From Psychrobacter sp. JCM 18902 (lineage in GTDB: Bacteria; Pseudomonadota; Gammaproteobacteria; Pseudomonadales; Moraxellaceae): 64,000 nucleotides of DNA. Where the stretch lies: the NCBI RefSeq assembly GCF_904846615.1, contig NZ_CAJHBK010000001.1, positions 2,480,001 through 2,544,000 of the forward strand. Reading direction: 5' to 3'. Below the pieces are notes generated by a model. The model had not been told where the DNA came from, made no database searches, and was given only the letters and a program-made list of their open reading frames with translations. Position numbers and translations under genes: made by a program. The first letter of the stretch is position 1; each line of letters opens with the position of its first letter. Positions 52,312-61,198 of this stretch are shown here, one piece after another.

Positions 52312-54420
52312 CTATAGATCTTCCGTTTTTAACGGCTTATCTAAGGGTACATTGTATAAACGCAGCGCCTCTTTCATGACATTATGAAAGACTGGCGCGA
52401 CTGTTAAACCAGCATAAATCTGACCACGCGGGTCTTCGATGAGCATCACGCCGACCAGCCTAGGGTTGGATGCTGGCGCCATACCCGCGAAAACGTTGCG
52501 GTATTGGTCAGTATAGTAGCCACCTTTTGGATTGATACGGCGCGACGTCCCTGTTTTACCAGCGACGCGATAACCGTCAATCGCAGCACCTTTAGCCGTA
52601 CCACCCGGTTCGGTGACACTTTCCATCATTTGTACGATAGACATCGCTTGCTCGTGTGCCATGATACGCTTGCTTGGCTGCGGCTTGTCATCTTTAATGA
52701 GGGTCAATGGGTGCATCACACCGCCTGCCGCCAGCGCCGAATAAGCCTGCGCGACCTGAGCCAGTGTTACCTGTAGACCATAACCATAACTGACCGTTGC
52801 ACGTCTTGATGTTTCTTTTTCTTTTGGTGTAACCACAAGCCCACTACCTTCCCCTGGGAACTGTAGCGGTGTCTTTGAACCAAAACCAAATTGCTTTTGC
52901 ATATTGGTAATGCCATCAGCGGGTAAAGACAAAGCAATCTTAGTCGAGGCGACGTTACTAGATTTCTGTAATAGCGTTGCCATTGTAATCCGCCCTAAAT
53001 TATTATGGTCACGAATGGTATAACCACGGACACGAATAGAGCCAGGATTGGTATCGATTAAGGTAGTGGCGGTATATTTTCCTGAGTCTAAAGCCGCTGC
53101 AACGGTAAATGGCTTCATGACTGAACCGGGTTCAAAGACATCGAGCAGCGCACGGTTACGTTGGTTTTCACCAGTCATCTCATTCAGGTTATTAGAATTA
53201 AAAGATGGCCATGTTGACAAAGCAAGCACTTCACCCGTCTGCACATCAACAATCATGCCTGTTGACCAGCGCGCTTTTTGCAAACGCCCTGCTTTCTCTA
53301 GTTCTTTATAAAGCAAATACTGCAAGCGCGAATCAATGGTCAACGCCACATCTTTACCTGGTATTTCTGGTTCAATCTGTTTAATTTCTTTTAAACTGTT
53401 TTGTTTGGCGTCTTTTAGCACCAACACTTTGCCATCATCACCTGCCAGCTCAGTCTCATATTGGCGTTCGATACCAGCACGACCTTCGTAACCACCTTCA
53501 GGATCGCTGACATTTTGACCCATAAAACCCAATAGCTGCGAGTTTGGTTGTGGCTGCGGGTAATAACGTTGGAAAAAGTTTTTTTCATAGACGCCAGGAA
53601 AATCAAGGGTGCTGACACTTTGGGCAATCTCAGGCGTCACTTTATTCAGTAGCGGCAGATAGTGCGAGCCTGCACCCGATGGCAACGCGGCTTTAACTGC
53701 TGCTTCATCGGTTACATCAATACTATCGTCGATAGCGGTAACTTTTTTTAGTTCAGTGACCGAAATATTCGCAGCCGCCGCAAGCGTGGTCAGATCCATA
53801 TTATCCAAACGCTTTTGCATACGCGCAACCAGCTGTGGACTCTCAGGATTGGTGATAATAATACGCTTAAGCTCGTAATATTCGCGCGCGTAATCATGCG
53901 GACTAAAGGAGACCGTCGCCAGTGGTGCACTGACTGCAAGTGGCAAATTATTGCGATCGGTAATCATACCGCGATAGGATTTTTGCGTGCGCACGCTAGT
54001 GATGAGCTCATCACCTTTGTCTTGATAAAACTGGGCATTGGCAACTTGTAAATAATAAGCACGGGCTATCAGCAAACCCAAGACAACCAATGCAATGACC
54101 CAAATAGTACGGAAACGGTTTTTGTCTTGCTCAAAACCGCCGCGAGAGGAAGCGCCAGACGCTTTACCCAAAAACCCTCTTTTATTTTTCAGGTTTTTGA
54201 CACTGGTATAAGCGCCTTGCTCTTCACTCTTTTTCAATCGATCAAACAATTTAGCCTTACGGTTGCCAGAGGATTTTTTTTCAGCCGTACTGCCTGTTTG
54301 TCCCGATTTGGCTGCACTGGCAGGACGTAAGGGCTTAGTAACCTTACCGCTAGTTGGCTTTTTACTCGCATTTTTCGCGGTCGTTTTACCGCTATTGGCA
54401 TTAGGTTTTTTATCACTCAT
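52312..54420 (-). CDS. ftsI: Penicillin-binding protein 3, septal transpeptidase FtsI
   Basis: 702 residues. A cytoplasmic N-terminus of about 103 residues, very rich in Lys, Ser, Ala and Gly, is far longer than in E. coli. Then one membrane helix (about 105-122) and a transpeptidase domain with EPGSVMKPFTVA (active-site SxxK), KSSNVASTKIAL (SxN) and VAGKTGTSRRI (KTG). The start overlaps the ftsL stop by 4 bp (ATGA), so the two are coupled. Confidence 0.96.
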   Translation of the reverse strand: MSDKKPNANSGKTTAKNASKKPTSGKVTKPLRPASAAKSGQTGSTAEKKSSGNRKAKLFDRLKKSEEQGAYTSVKNLKNKRGFLGKASGASSRGGFEQDKNRFRTIWVIALVVLGLLIARAYYLQVANAQFYQDKGDELITSVRTQKSYRGMITDRNNLPLAVSAPLATVSFSPHDYAREYYELKRIIITNPESPQLVARMQKRLDNMDLTTLAAAANISVTELKKVTAIDDSIDVTDEAAVKAALPSGAGSHYLPLLNKVTPEIAQSVSTLDFPGVYEKNFFQRYYPQPQPNSQLLGFMGQNVSDPEGGYEGRAGIERQYETELAGDDGKVLVLKDAKQNSLKEIKQIEPEIPGKDVALTIDSRLQYLLYKELEKAGRLQKARWSTGMIVDVQTGEVLALSTWPSFNSNNLNEMTGENQRNRALLDVFEPGSVMKPFTVAAALDSGKYTATTLIDTNPGSIRVRGYTIRDHNNLGRITMATLLQKSSNVASTKIALSLPADGITNMQKQFGFGSKTPLQFPGEGSGLVVTPKEKETSRRATVSYGYGLQVTLAQVAQAYSALAAGGVMHPLTLIKDDKPQPSKRIMAHEQAMSIVQMMESVTEPGGTAKGAAIDGYRVAGKTGTSRRINPKGGYYTDQYRNVFAGMAPASNPRLVGVMLIEDPRGQIYAGLTVAPVFHNVMKEALRLYNVPLDKPLKTEDL

Positions 54421-54914
54421 TGTCCTGCCTCCGCTACCGTGGCATCGGTGATAGGAGCGTCAGGCGATATATCCGTAGCAGCTCGTGGTTCGATAACGTC
54501 AGACTTATCCTCATCTGAGTCAGTATCAACGACTGGCACCTGTGCTGTGGCAACACCCGGCTGGATAATGAGCTTATCTTTTAGCGTCGGTGAAAACATG
54601 CCCAGTTCAGCCACCGCACGGCTAGCAATTTGCGGCGTCGCGCTAAAAGTCTGCTGTTCAATGAGCAAACGCTGATGTTCGACTTGCAGATTACGCTCTT
54701 GTTTTTTCATGTCTTGCAAGGTTTTATAATCCTGATGATATTGCTGAACACCTTCGGCTGTTTTGATACCGCTCCACACAATCGCCACTGCTAACAGCAA
54801 TAGCACCACTACATAGATACTAACCACATTAAATCGGCGCACGAATAGCTCGCCGATATCGGTGTTATGCGGCATTGCAGCACGACGGTTTGCGGGTTTG
54901 TCAGATATTGCCAT
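54417..54914 (-). CDS. ftsL: Cell division protein FtsL
   Basis: 165 residues. A short cytoplasmic N-terminus with ATPRRAA-like basic residues, one membrane helix (about 28-50, FNVVSIYVVVLLLLAVAIVW) and a leucine-zipper-like periplasmic helix (QDYKTLQDMKKQERNLQVEH). An Ala/Asp/Thr-rich tail after residue 115 exceeds the usual length of about 120. Located between rsmH and ftsI, as in most bacteria. Confidence 0.9.
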   Translation of the reverse strand: MAISDKPANRRAAMPHNTDIGELFVRRFNVVSIYVVVLLLLAVAIVWSGIKTAEGVQQYHQDYKTLQDMKKQERNLQVEHQRLLIEQQTFSATPQIASRAVAELGMFSPTLKDKLIIQPGVATAQVPVVDTDSDEDKSDVIEPRAATDISPDAPITDATVAEAGQ

Positions 54915-55159
54915 GACGCTCTCAAAAAGTGGACTTCAAGTATGAAAATTGGCAACTGTTTTAGAGCGGTAAGACGCTTTGTACAGAACCATCAATAAAG
55001 TAAAACCAAACGAAAAAGGAACAGCCGAGCCTAGCAGATAATGTTTACAGATTTTTAACAGCCGCGTAAGTATTCAGACTTTCTATCCTACCTAATTGCC
55101 AGCAACCAATCACCAGCAACGCAGCCAAACACCCTCTCTACAACATCACGCTACCTGTG

Positions 55160-56359
55160 TTATTGCTCGACACTGGGTAGATAGTCGGTATCAGTACGAG
55201 TCGCCATGCGCAACCACGCACTACGCGCGCGTGGATTTTGACTGGTTTCAGCTTTGCTTGGACCCACGCGTTTAGGCTTGCTAAAGTAGCGTGGACGCTT
55301 CGGCGGCATCGGCAAATTCTCATCCTCTGGATATTGCCCTTTGCTATGACGCTGCAAAAACTGCTTGATACGGCGATCTTCTAATGAGTGAAAACTAATC
55401 ACTGCCAGCTGGCCGCCTGCTTTCAAAATCGGAATGCTTTGTTCTAAAAAGTCGTCAACATCGCCAAGCTCATTGTTAATAAAAATGCGCATCGCCTGAA
55501 AGCTCTGAGTCGCTGGATGCTTACCGCGCTGCCAATTAGGATGCGCCACTTTAATCACTTCAGCCAATGCCAAAGTAGAGTCATAACTGTCCATCTGCTT
55601 AATAGCACGGGCGATACGGCGGCTGTGGCGCTCTTCGCCAAAATCATAAAGCACATTAGCCAAGGTTTCATCATCGACTTTTTCTAACCACTCAGCGACC
55701 GACTGCCCACGGCTGGTATCCATACGCATATCGACCGCACCATCACGCATAAAACTAAAACCGCGACTGCCATCATCAATTTGCGGTGATGAGATACCCA
55801 AGTCTGCCATTAAACCGTCAACTTGAGTAATTCCCATTGCCGTTAGACTATCCGTCAACGTCGCAAAACTATCGTGCACCACTTTTACGCGACTATCGGT
55901 CTTTGCCAATTCGCGCGCGACGCTAATCGCCGTTGGATCTTTATCAAAAACAATCAAGGTTGCGTCATCAGCCAACTGGCTTAATAATAATCGACTATGA
56001 CCACCACGCCCAAAGGTTGCATCAACGTAGACGCCACTCATCTGCAAGCTATTTTGATTGTCACTGCTTTGTTCTGCATCGTCTGTTTGATTAGGTAGCG
56101 CTTTGACACCCAGCACTGCCGCGACGGTTTCTTGCAATAACACCGCGTCATGAACAAAGCTCAATTCATCAGAGTTGGCTTTATCAGTGACAGACTCTTG
56201 AGTCGGCTGATTAGTAGAGTCATTCTCTACCACAAAATCGTTTTCTACAGCAGACAGCTCAGCCACTGATTCAGCACTAACAGTGGCTAAAGAAGAGTCT
56301 ATTTTAGAATCTTGCTTAGTATTCGGCGTATTTTTTGGCTTATTATTCAATATGGACAC
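55160..56359 (-). CDS. rsmH: 16S rRNA (cytosine1402-N4)-methyltransferase
   Basis: 399 residues; E. coli RsmH has 313. The methyltransferase core begins at FVHDAVLLQETVAAVLG (68-84) and continues VYVDATFGRGGHSRLLL (AdoMet site), LMADLGISSPQIDD and SFHSLEDRRIKQFL. Preceding it is an acidic, low-complexity N-terminal extension of 67 residues, and about 20 residues (86-106, NQTDDAEQSSDNQ) are inserted before the AdoMet site. The start codon is GTG; no other start fits before residue 68. The 245-bp gap to ftsL is unusually long. No mraZ gene precedes it. Confidence 0.93.
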   Translation of the reverse strand: MSILNNKPKNTPNTKQDSKIDSSLATVSAESVAELSAVENDFVVENDSTNQPTQESVTDKANSDELSFVHDAVLLQETVAAVLGVKALPNQTDDAEQSSDNQNSLQMSGVYVDATFGRGGHSRLLLSQLADDATLIVFDKDPTAISVARELAKTDSRVKVVHDSFATLTDSLTAMGITQVDGLMADLGISSPQIDDGSRGFSFMRDGAVDMRMDTSRGQSVAEWLEKVDDETLANVLYDFGEERHSRRIARAIKQMDSYDSTLALAEVIKVAHPNWQRGKHPATQSFQAMRIFINNELGDVDDFLEQSIPILKAGGQLAVISFHSLEDRRIKQFLQRHSKGQYPEDENLPMPPKRPRYFSKPKRVGPSKAETSQNPRARSAWLRMATRTDTDYLPSVEQ

Positions 56360-56679
56360 AAACGACTCAGTAGATGACGACCATTTTGGTCAGTAAGAGT
56401 GAAAAATCAGATGAAAATAAACAAGTTATGACTTGTCTAACATTATTATCGCAAGGATACACGGGTAGTCAAGCGCTAGACGGGCATTTCGTTAAAAATA
56501 TTCCATCTCTCTGTTATACTAGCGCTATATTTTACGCTATTTTTCTACATTGACGGCTATTGTTTCATACGTATTTTTTATTCAAACGTGTCATTCATAT
56601 TTATCATTAGCATTTTTCACTGCTATTTTTTTTCATTTTTCACTACCATATTCATTAACTAGCCTATTCTGAGAATTTT
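56360..56679. other. Divergent rsmH-gltX promoter region
   Basis: 320 bp between divergent genes. No mraZ or other gene. A candidate gltX promoter lies at 56492-56520; the rest is AT-rich, with runs of T-rich pentamers before gltX. Confidence 0.5.
56492..56520 (+). promoter_or_regulatory. Candidate sigma-70 promoter of gltX
   Basis: TTAAAA, 17-base spacer, TATACT. The -10 is good, the -35 modest. It leaves a leader of about 150 bases. Confidence 0.4.
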
Positions 56680-58209
56680 ATGATGCAATCATCGACTTCA
56701 ACTACCAGCACGCGCCCTGTCCGCACCCGCATTGCGCCCTCGCCTACTGGCTTTCCGCATGTCGGCACCGCTTATATTGCCCTATTCAATTTAGCTTTTG
56801 CTAAAGCCCACGGCGGCGAATTTATTTTACGTATCGAAGACACGGATCAAACGCGCTCAACCGAACAATCTGAAAAAATGATTTTGGATGCGCTGCGTTG
56901 GGTCGGTCTCGACTGGGCGGAAGGTCCAGATATTGGTGGCCCGCACGCGCCTTATCGTCAGAGCGAGCGTAGCGATATTTATAAAAAACATGCCGAGCAG
57001 CTTATAGAAAACGACCATGCGTTTCGCTGTTTTTGTAGCAGTGAAGAGCTCGATGCCATGCGTGCTGCGCAAATGGCCAATGGTGAAACGCCACGTTATG
57101 ACGGTCGCTGTGCACATTTAAGCTCTGAGAAGACTCTTGGACTTGTTGCAGCAGGCATGCCTCACGTGATTCGTATGCGTGTGCCTACCGAAGGCGTCTG
57201 TCAAGTACATGACATGCTACGCGGTACGGTTGAAATTCCTTGGACGCAAGTCGATATGCAGGTGCTGCTAAAAACCGACGGCATGCCAACATACCATTTA
57301 GCCAACGTTGTCGATGACCATTTGATGGATATCAGCCATGTGTTGCGTGGTGAAGAGTGGCTCAACTCTGCGCCTAAACATCAGCTGCTTTATGAGTATT
57401 TTGGTTGGGAGATGCCTGTGCTTTGCCATATGCCACTGCTGCGTAACCCAGATAAATCAAAACTGTCTAAGCGTAAAAACCCAACCTCTATCACCTATTA
57501 TCGTGATGCAGGCGTGCTACCTGAAGCGTTGCTCAACTACCTCGGTCGTATGGGCTACTCGATGCCTGACGAAGCTGAACAGTTTACCCTAGAAGAAATG
57601 ATTGCTAGTTTTGATATTCAGCGTGTGTCACTTGGTGGCCCTATTTTCGATATCGAAAAGCTGAACTGGCTCAACGCAGAATGGTTACGCGCGCTCACTC
57701 CTGAACAGTTAAAAAATAAAATCCTCGATTGGGCAAATAACAGTGACAAGCTGACGGCTATCGCAGCGGCGATTCAGCCTCGTATTGAGCTGTTATCTGA
57801 TGCAGTTAATTGGGGTGGTTTCTATTTCCAGAACTTACCTGATATCAATGCTGAGAGCTTTACCCATAAATCGCTAACGCCTGAGCAAATTACCGAGATG
57901 CTACAACTGGCGCTTTGGCAGCTAGAAACCTTACCAACGTGGTCAGAAGAAAATATCTACGCCACGCTAAAAGGTCTTGCCGCTCACCTCGATATTAAGA
58001 TGCGTGACTTTATGGCACCGTTCTTTATCGCTATCGCTGGCAGCACGTCATCAACGCCCGTCATGAACTCTATGGCGATTATCGGCGCTGATATGACCTT
58101 GACTCGCTTGCGCCATGCAGTTGACGTGCTTGGCGGTTTGGGTAAAAAGAAGCTGAAAAAACTTGAGAAACAAGCCGCAGAATTGCCAGATTTTTTAGCA
58201 GCTGAATAG
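56680..58209 (+). CDS. gltX: Glutamyl-tRNA synthetase
   Basis: 509 residues. The HIGH-type motif [27 protein letters not shown] and the KMSKS-type [10 protein letters not shown] identify class I GluRS; the C-terminal helical part (from about residue 330) is the anticodon-binding domain that gluQ lacks. Either of two adjacent ATGs may be used. The last residues overlap a 16-bp tandem repeat that includes the stop codon. Confidence 0.97.
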   Translation: MMQSSTSTTSTRPVRTRIAPSPTGFPHVGTAYIALFNLAFAKAHGGEFILRIEDTDQTRSTEQSEKMILDALRWVGLDWAEGPDIGGPHAPYRQSERSDIYKKHAEQLIENDHAFRCFCSSEELDAMRAAQMANGETPRYDGRCAHLSSEKTLGLVAAGMPHVIRMRVPTEGVCQVHDMLRGTVEIPWTQVDMQVLLKTDGMPTYHLANVVDDHLMDISHVLRGEEWLNSAPKHQLLYEYFGWEMPVLCHMPLLRNPDKSKLSKRKNPTSITYYRDAGVLPEALLNYLGRMGYSMPDEAEQFTLEEMIASFDIQRVSLGGPIFDIEKLNWLNAEWLRALTPEQLKNKILDWANNSDKLTAIAAAIQPRIELLSDAVNWGGFYFQNLPDINAESFTHKSLTPEQITEMLQLALWQLETLPTWSEENIYATLKGLAAHLDIKMRDFMAPFFIAIAGSTSSTPVMNSMAIIGADMTLTRLRHAVDVLGGLGKKKLKKLEKQAAELPDFLAAE

Positions 58210-58240
58210 TTTAGAAGCTGAATAGTTTAGAAGCTGAATA
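58201..58240. repeat. 16-bp tandem repeat over the gltX stop codon
   Basis: GCTGAATAGTTTAGAA occurs twice in full and once for 8 bases (58201, 58217, 58233). The first copy contains the gltX stop TAG; the duplicates repeat the last codons and stop. Confidence 0.85.
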
Positions 58241-58284
58241 ACTCATCTACTAAACAATCGATTAGCTAAAATTTATGAATTTAG

Positions 58285-58314
58285 AAGGGTCAGCCCAGTT
58301 CTGACCCTTTTTTT
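58285..58314 (+). terminator. Intrinsic terminator of gltX
   Basis: 9-bp perfect stem AAGGGTCAG/CTGACCCTT with a 7-base loop and a run of T. Confidence 0.9.
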
Positions 58315-58387
58315 GTCATTAATAGGTACTACTACCCTTCAACTATTATTAAATATCCTGTATCAAACCTTTTAATTGGAAATAAAC

Positions 58388-58765
58388 ATGGCCGCCAAAA
58401 CCGTCACAATCGAAAGCAAAGACTATGTCTTTAGCACGCTCAAAGAAGCACAGAAATACTATGATGCCATCGTAAAAGAGCTTTTTGAGGCAAAACTTAC
58501 CCTGACAAAGGGTCAGGACTTTGAAGATTTAAAGTGGATATATACTACTTACTGTGGTTATACCAATCATAATGTCGATCGACTGAAAGAATCTGACATC
58601 ATTGGCTTTAAAGGCATCAGAACAATCCGAGAAAAAGGTGGTCAATATATCCCAACGGAATGCTGCGCCATTATTTTTTCTGACAGCAGCTCTAAGCTCA
58701 CTGAGGAAGAATTCTTTACCGATAAAGCCATTAAAGAGATTGCCATCAAGCAAAATCCACGCTAA
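58388..58765 (+). CDS. Hypothetical protein, 125 residues
   Basis: The ATG at 58388 has GGAAATAAAC directly before it. Soluble, slightly acidic, without signal peptide. It opens KTVTIESKDYVFSTLKEAQK and has a central segment IYTTYCGYTNHNVDRLKESD; this order (short beta strand, helix, then a polar H/N-rich loop) is a little like DUF3223 proteins, but I cannot claim membership. Lies between gltX and a tRNA pair. Confidence 0.62.
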   Translation: MAAKTVTIESKDYVFSTLKEAQKYYDAIVKELFEAKLTLTKGQDFEDLKWIYTTYCGYTNHNVDRLKESDIIGFKGIRTIREKGGQYIPTECCAIIFSDSSSKLTEEEFFTDKAIKEIAIKQNPR

Positions 58766-58841
58766 TTTGGGCTTATTAAGTAGCTAAAATAGCTTTAAAC
58801 GCTTTTTCTCAAATATTTATGCATTATTTTTAAAATAGTAG

Positions 58842-58870
58842 TTGACAGGACTGCCGGTCTTGCATAAAAT
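58842..58870 (+). promoter_or_regulatory. Strong sigma-70 promoter of the tRNA-Ala/tRNA-Glu unit
   Basis: Perfect TTGACA, 17-base spacer, TAAAAT, ending 17 bases before mature tRNA-Ala. The segment GCGAGGG after it may be part of the 5' leader. Confidence 0.85.
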
Positions 58871-58887
58871 ACGCACACTCTTAGCGA

Positions 58888-58963
58888 GGGGCTATAGCTC
58901 AGTTGGTAGAGCACTTGCATGGCATGCAAGGGGTCAACGGTTCGACTCCGTTTAGCTCCACCA
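58888..58963 (+). tRNA. tRNA-Ala (anticodon GGC)
   Basis: 76 bases with encoded CCA. Acceptor GGGGCTA/TAGCTCC (one G-U pair), D arm AGCTCAGTTGGTAGAGC, anticodon stem CTTGC/GCAAG with loop ATGGCAT, T loop GGTTCGACTCC. Confidence 0.96.
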
Positions 58964-59109
58964 TACTATTTATTGCAACGCTCAGTACTACTGAAACGTA
59001 ACCATAAATACTCGCTAGTAGGACGATATCAGCACCTAGGCAATGCTTACTTGTAAGCTATCTGATATTGTGAAGTACCGTTGTAACCATTGGTTATAAC
59101 ACTCTATGC

Positions 59110-59185
59110 GTCCCCATCGTCTAGAGGCCTAGGACACCGCCCTTTCACGGCGGTAACGGGGGTTCGAATCCCCCTGGGGACGCCA
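59110..59185 (+). tRNA. tRNA-Glu (anticodon TTC)
   Basis: 76 bases with encoded CCA. Acceptor GTCCCCA/TGGGGAC, anticodon stem CCGCC/GGCGG with loop CTTTCAC, T loop GGTTCGAATCC. Same transcription unit as tRNA-Ala 147 bp upstream. Confidence 0.97.
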
Positions 59186-59257
59186 CTATTCGGCGTCACT
59201 TATTAGCACTTTTTCTTAGCATCTTTAAGCATCAGGTTAGACTAATAAGCGAACAAT

Positions 59258-59295
59258 AAAAAATCCCAGTCATCATACGGTGACTGGGATTTTTT
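59258..59295. terminator. Bidirectional terminator
   Basis: 15-bp stem AAAAAATCCCAGTCA with its complement around an 8-base loop. Ends the tRNA unit and the SH3-domain gene that approaches from the other side. Confidence 0.9.
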
Positions 59296-59355
59296 ATGCC
59301 TGTTGGTTTTGTTATATCCAGTTCATTATGGTTTGGATAAGCTGAAATTAATATA

Positions 59356-59655
59356 TCAACGATCATAACAGGAGACAAACTCTCTAATCGCCCAGCCCCA
59401 ATGCCTGTATTCGCCCTTGTAGTAGCCTTCTAAATATACCCACGGACGATTTTTATTATCATAAGTGGTATCTGTGACATACACCTCGCGATCATTACGC
59501 AGCTTATTAATAATCTTGCCATTAGGCTCGTCGCGAATGTTTAGTGGAGTACCCGTCGGATCTGTTACTTTGCAAACTCTCTCGGCATGCGCGGCATTTA
59601 TCCCAACCGTCGTAGCAAAAACAGATACAGCAATGGTATAAGCCAAACGTTTCAT
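59356..59655 (-). CDS. Exported bacterial SH3-domain protein
   Basis: 99 residues. A signal peptide (KRLAYTIAVSVFATTVGINA, cleavage after AHA) precedes one SH3b domain: VCKVTDPTGTPLNIRDEPNG, a short variable loop, then RPWVYLEGYYKGEYRHWGWA. Two cysteines (in RVCKV and FVSCYD) could form a disulfide. Such proteins are periplasmic and often bind cell wall; exact role unknown. Single gene. Confidence 0.82.
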   Translation of the reverse strand: MKRLAYTIAVSVFATTVGINAAHAERVCKVTDPTGTPLNIRDEPNGKIINKLRNDREVYVTDTTYDNKNRPWVYLEGYYKGEYRHWGWAIREFVSCYDR

Positions 59656-59940
59656 CTCAAATCCTTATTATCAACAAATGTCTTATTAATCTCTGATATC
59701 TTATCAGAGTTCACATTGCGGTATCTGCGATTTTATAAGATATTTACGTTTTATTGATTTTGATAAAAACTGAAGCCATAACCATGCTGAATAGTTTTTA
59801 ATATCAGTATTTATTGAATGATTTATTCTATTGCCAACCCGTAAGATCCTCGCTACCATCAATCCTATAAGGATTTTATAGAATGTATAAATACTTTATA
59901 ACGTACAAATTTTTAGGCTTAACACAAGGACGTTTTAACC

Positions 59941-60594
59941 ATGTTCGGGATTGAGAACTATCTAGGGTTTATCATGGCAGCTATCTTGTTAAACCTGACC
60001 CCAGGCACGGATAGCATGTACATCATTACCCGTAGTATTTCGCAGGGGCAAACGGCAGGGTTTTATTCTGTGTTGGGTATTACTTCAGGCATTCTGGTGC
60101 ATACGCTACTGGCTTCGCTAGGATTGTCCGTGTTGCTGGCTAACTCCCCTACGGCATTTATGCTCGTAAAATATATTGGTGCCAGCTATTTGTGCTATCT
60201 AGGCGTCAAAATGCTCATAAGTAAACAACAGCCTTTGATAGCCGCGAGTTTGCAGGATGACGAGAAGCCAAAGCCCGTTCAGCCTTTAGATCACTGGCAA
60301 ATATATAAGCAAGGTGTGCTCACCAATACCTTTAATCCAAAAGTTGCATTATTCTTTTTGGCGTTCTTCCCTCAGTTTATCGATGCCAGTTATGCTTATA
60401 GTATGGTGTCGTTCGTTATTTTAGGATTGACCTTTGCTGTCACTGGCTTTATATGGTGCTTGTGCTTAGCATTATTGGCGTCAAAATTCAGTGAAAACTT
60501 ACGTAAAAACCCCTCTATCGAAGCCATTTTAAACAAGATAAGCGGTGTGGTATTTATTGGCTTGGGAATTAGGCTATTGACTGAGAAAGGTTGA
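59941..60594 (+). CDS. LysE/RhtB-family amino-acid exporter
   Basis: 217 residues, about six membrane helices. The family motif NLTPGTDSMYIITRSISQG (18-36) and the segment GVLTNTFNPKVALFFLAFFP are diagnostic. Members export homoserine, threonine, leucine or other amino acids; the substrate is not predictable. AGGACG eight bases before the ATG. The 152-residue hypothetical follows after 32 bp. Confidence 0.88.
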   Translation: MFGIENYLGFIMAAILLNLTPGTDSMYIITRSISQGQTAGFYSVLGITSGILVHTLLASLGLSVLLANSPTAFMLVKYIGASYLCYLGVKMLISKQQPLIAASLQDDEKPKPVQPLDHWQIYKQGVLTNTFNPKVALFFLAFFPQFIDASYAYSMVSFVILGLTFAVTGFIWCLCLALLASKFSENLRKNPSIEAILNKISGVVFIGLGIRLLTEKG

Positions 60595-60626
60595 AACCAT
60601 TGGAATAAACAGCAGAGGAAATAATC

Positions 60627-61085
60627 ATGAACGATGATACTAAGCAAAAAATCACTTTATTACTTGAAGAGTTAATTAATACTCCATGCTCAGAGTCAAG
60701 GCAAGTAGCAATAAAGCGTGAACTAGACAAACTGTCTCCTGACCCATTTTGGAGTGACTATATATTCTGGAGTGATGAATATGTAAACGAAGACTTAAGT
60801 ATCAATTATGAGAAATTTTTTGATAAAATTTCTGAGTATCCAAATTCTCATGAGTATAAAACAAAGAGTCGCATTTTAGAGTTGGCTCAAAAACTTGTCA
60901 TTAGAGATTTCTCTGATATTAGCGAAGTTGATATCGTAAATGAAATCAATGAATTGTCTCCTGATATCAGCTGGACGAATTATCTTTTTGTCGATAAGAC
61001 CTGCTTAAAAAATGACGGCAGCATCGATAAAGAAGCATTCTTAAATAAAATATTTAAGGAGAGCTGGAATGAAAACTTTAGATAG
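60627..61085 (+). CDS. Hypothetical protein with internal duplication, 152 residues
   Basis: GAGGAA precedes the ATG. The acidic soluble protein consists of two copies of a roughly 60-residue unit, at about 9-68 and 83-142; the clearest match is LSPDPFWSDYIF (36-47) against LSPDISWTNYLF (110-121), each followed by a D/N-rich loop and F-F/L-x-KI. Base composition is more AT-rich than its neighbours. No family recognised; possibly an immunity- or adaptor-like protein. It follows the LysE gene by 32 bp and may be cotranscribed. Confidence 0.7.
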   Translation: MNDDTKQKITLLLEELINTPCSESRQVAIKRELDKLSPDPFWSDYIFWSDEYVNEDLSINYEKFFDKISEYPNSHEYKTKSRILELAQKLVIRDFSDISEVDIVNEINELSPDISWTNYLFVDKTCLKNDGSIDKEAFLNKIFKESWNENFR

Positions 61086-61134
61086 TTCATTGGAATAGAT
61101 TTGCAGATACGTGTTTCCCTTTTCCCAGATAATA

Positions 61135-61175
61135 AAAAAGCCCAATCCCCTAATTTAACTGGGATTGGGCTTTTT
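61135..61175. terminator. Bidirectional terminator
   Basis: 15-bp stem AAAAAGCCCAATCCC with its complement and flanking T and A runs. Between the convergent hypothetical gene and acnA. Confidence 0.9.
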
Positions 61176-61198
61176 ATCATACTAAGTCTAACTATTCT

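Noticed and set aside
59884..59953. Short leader peptide overlapping the LysE start
   Set aside because: A 23-codon frame begins in the leader and ends just inside the gene, but lacks a ribosome-binding site and shows no run of regulatory codons.
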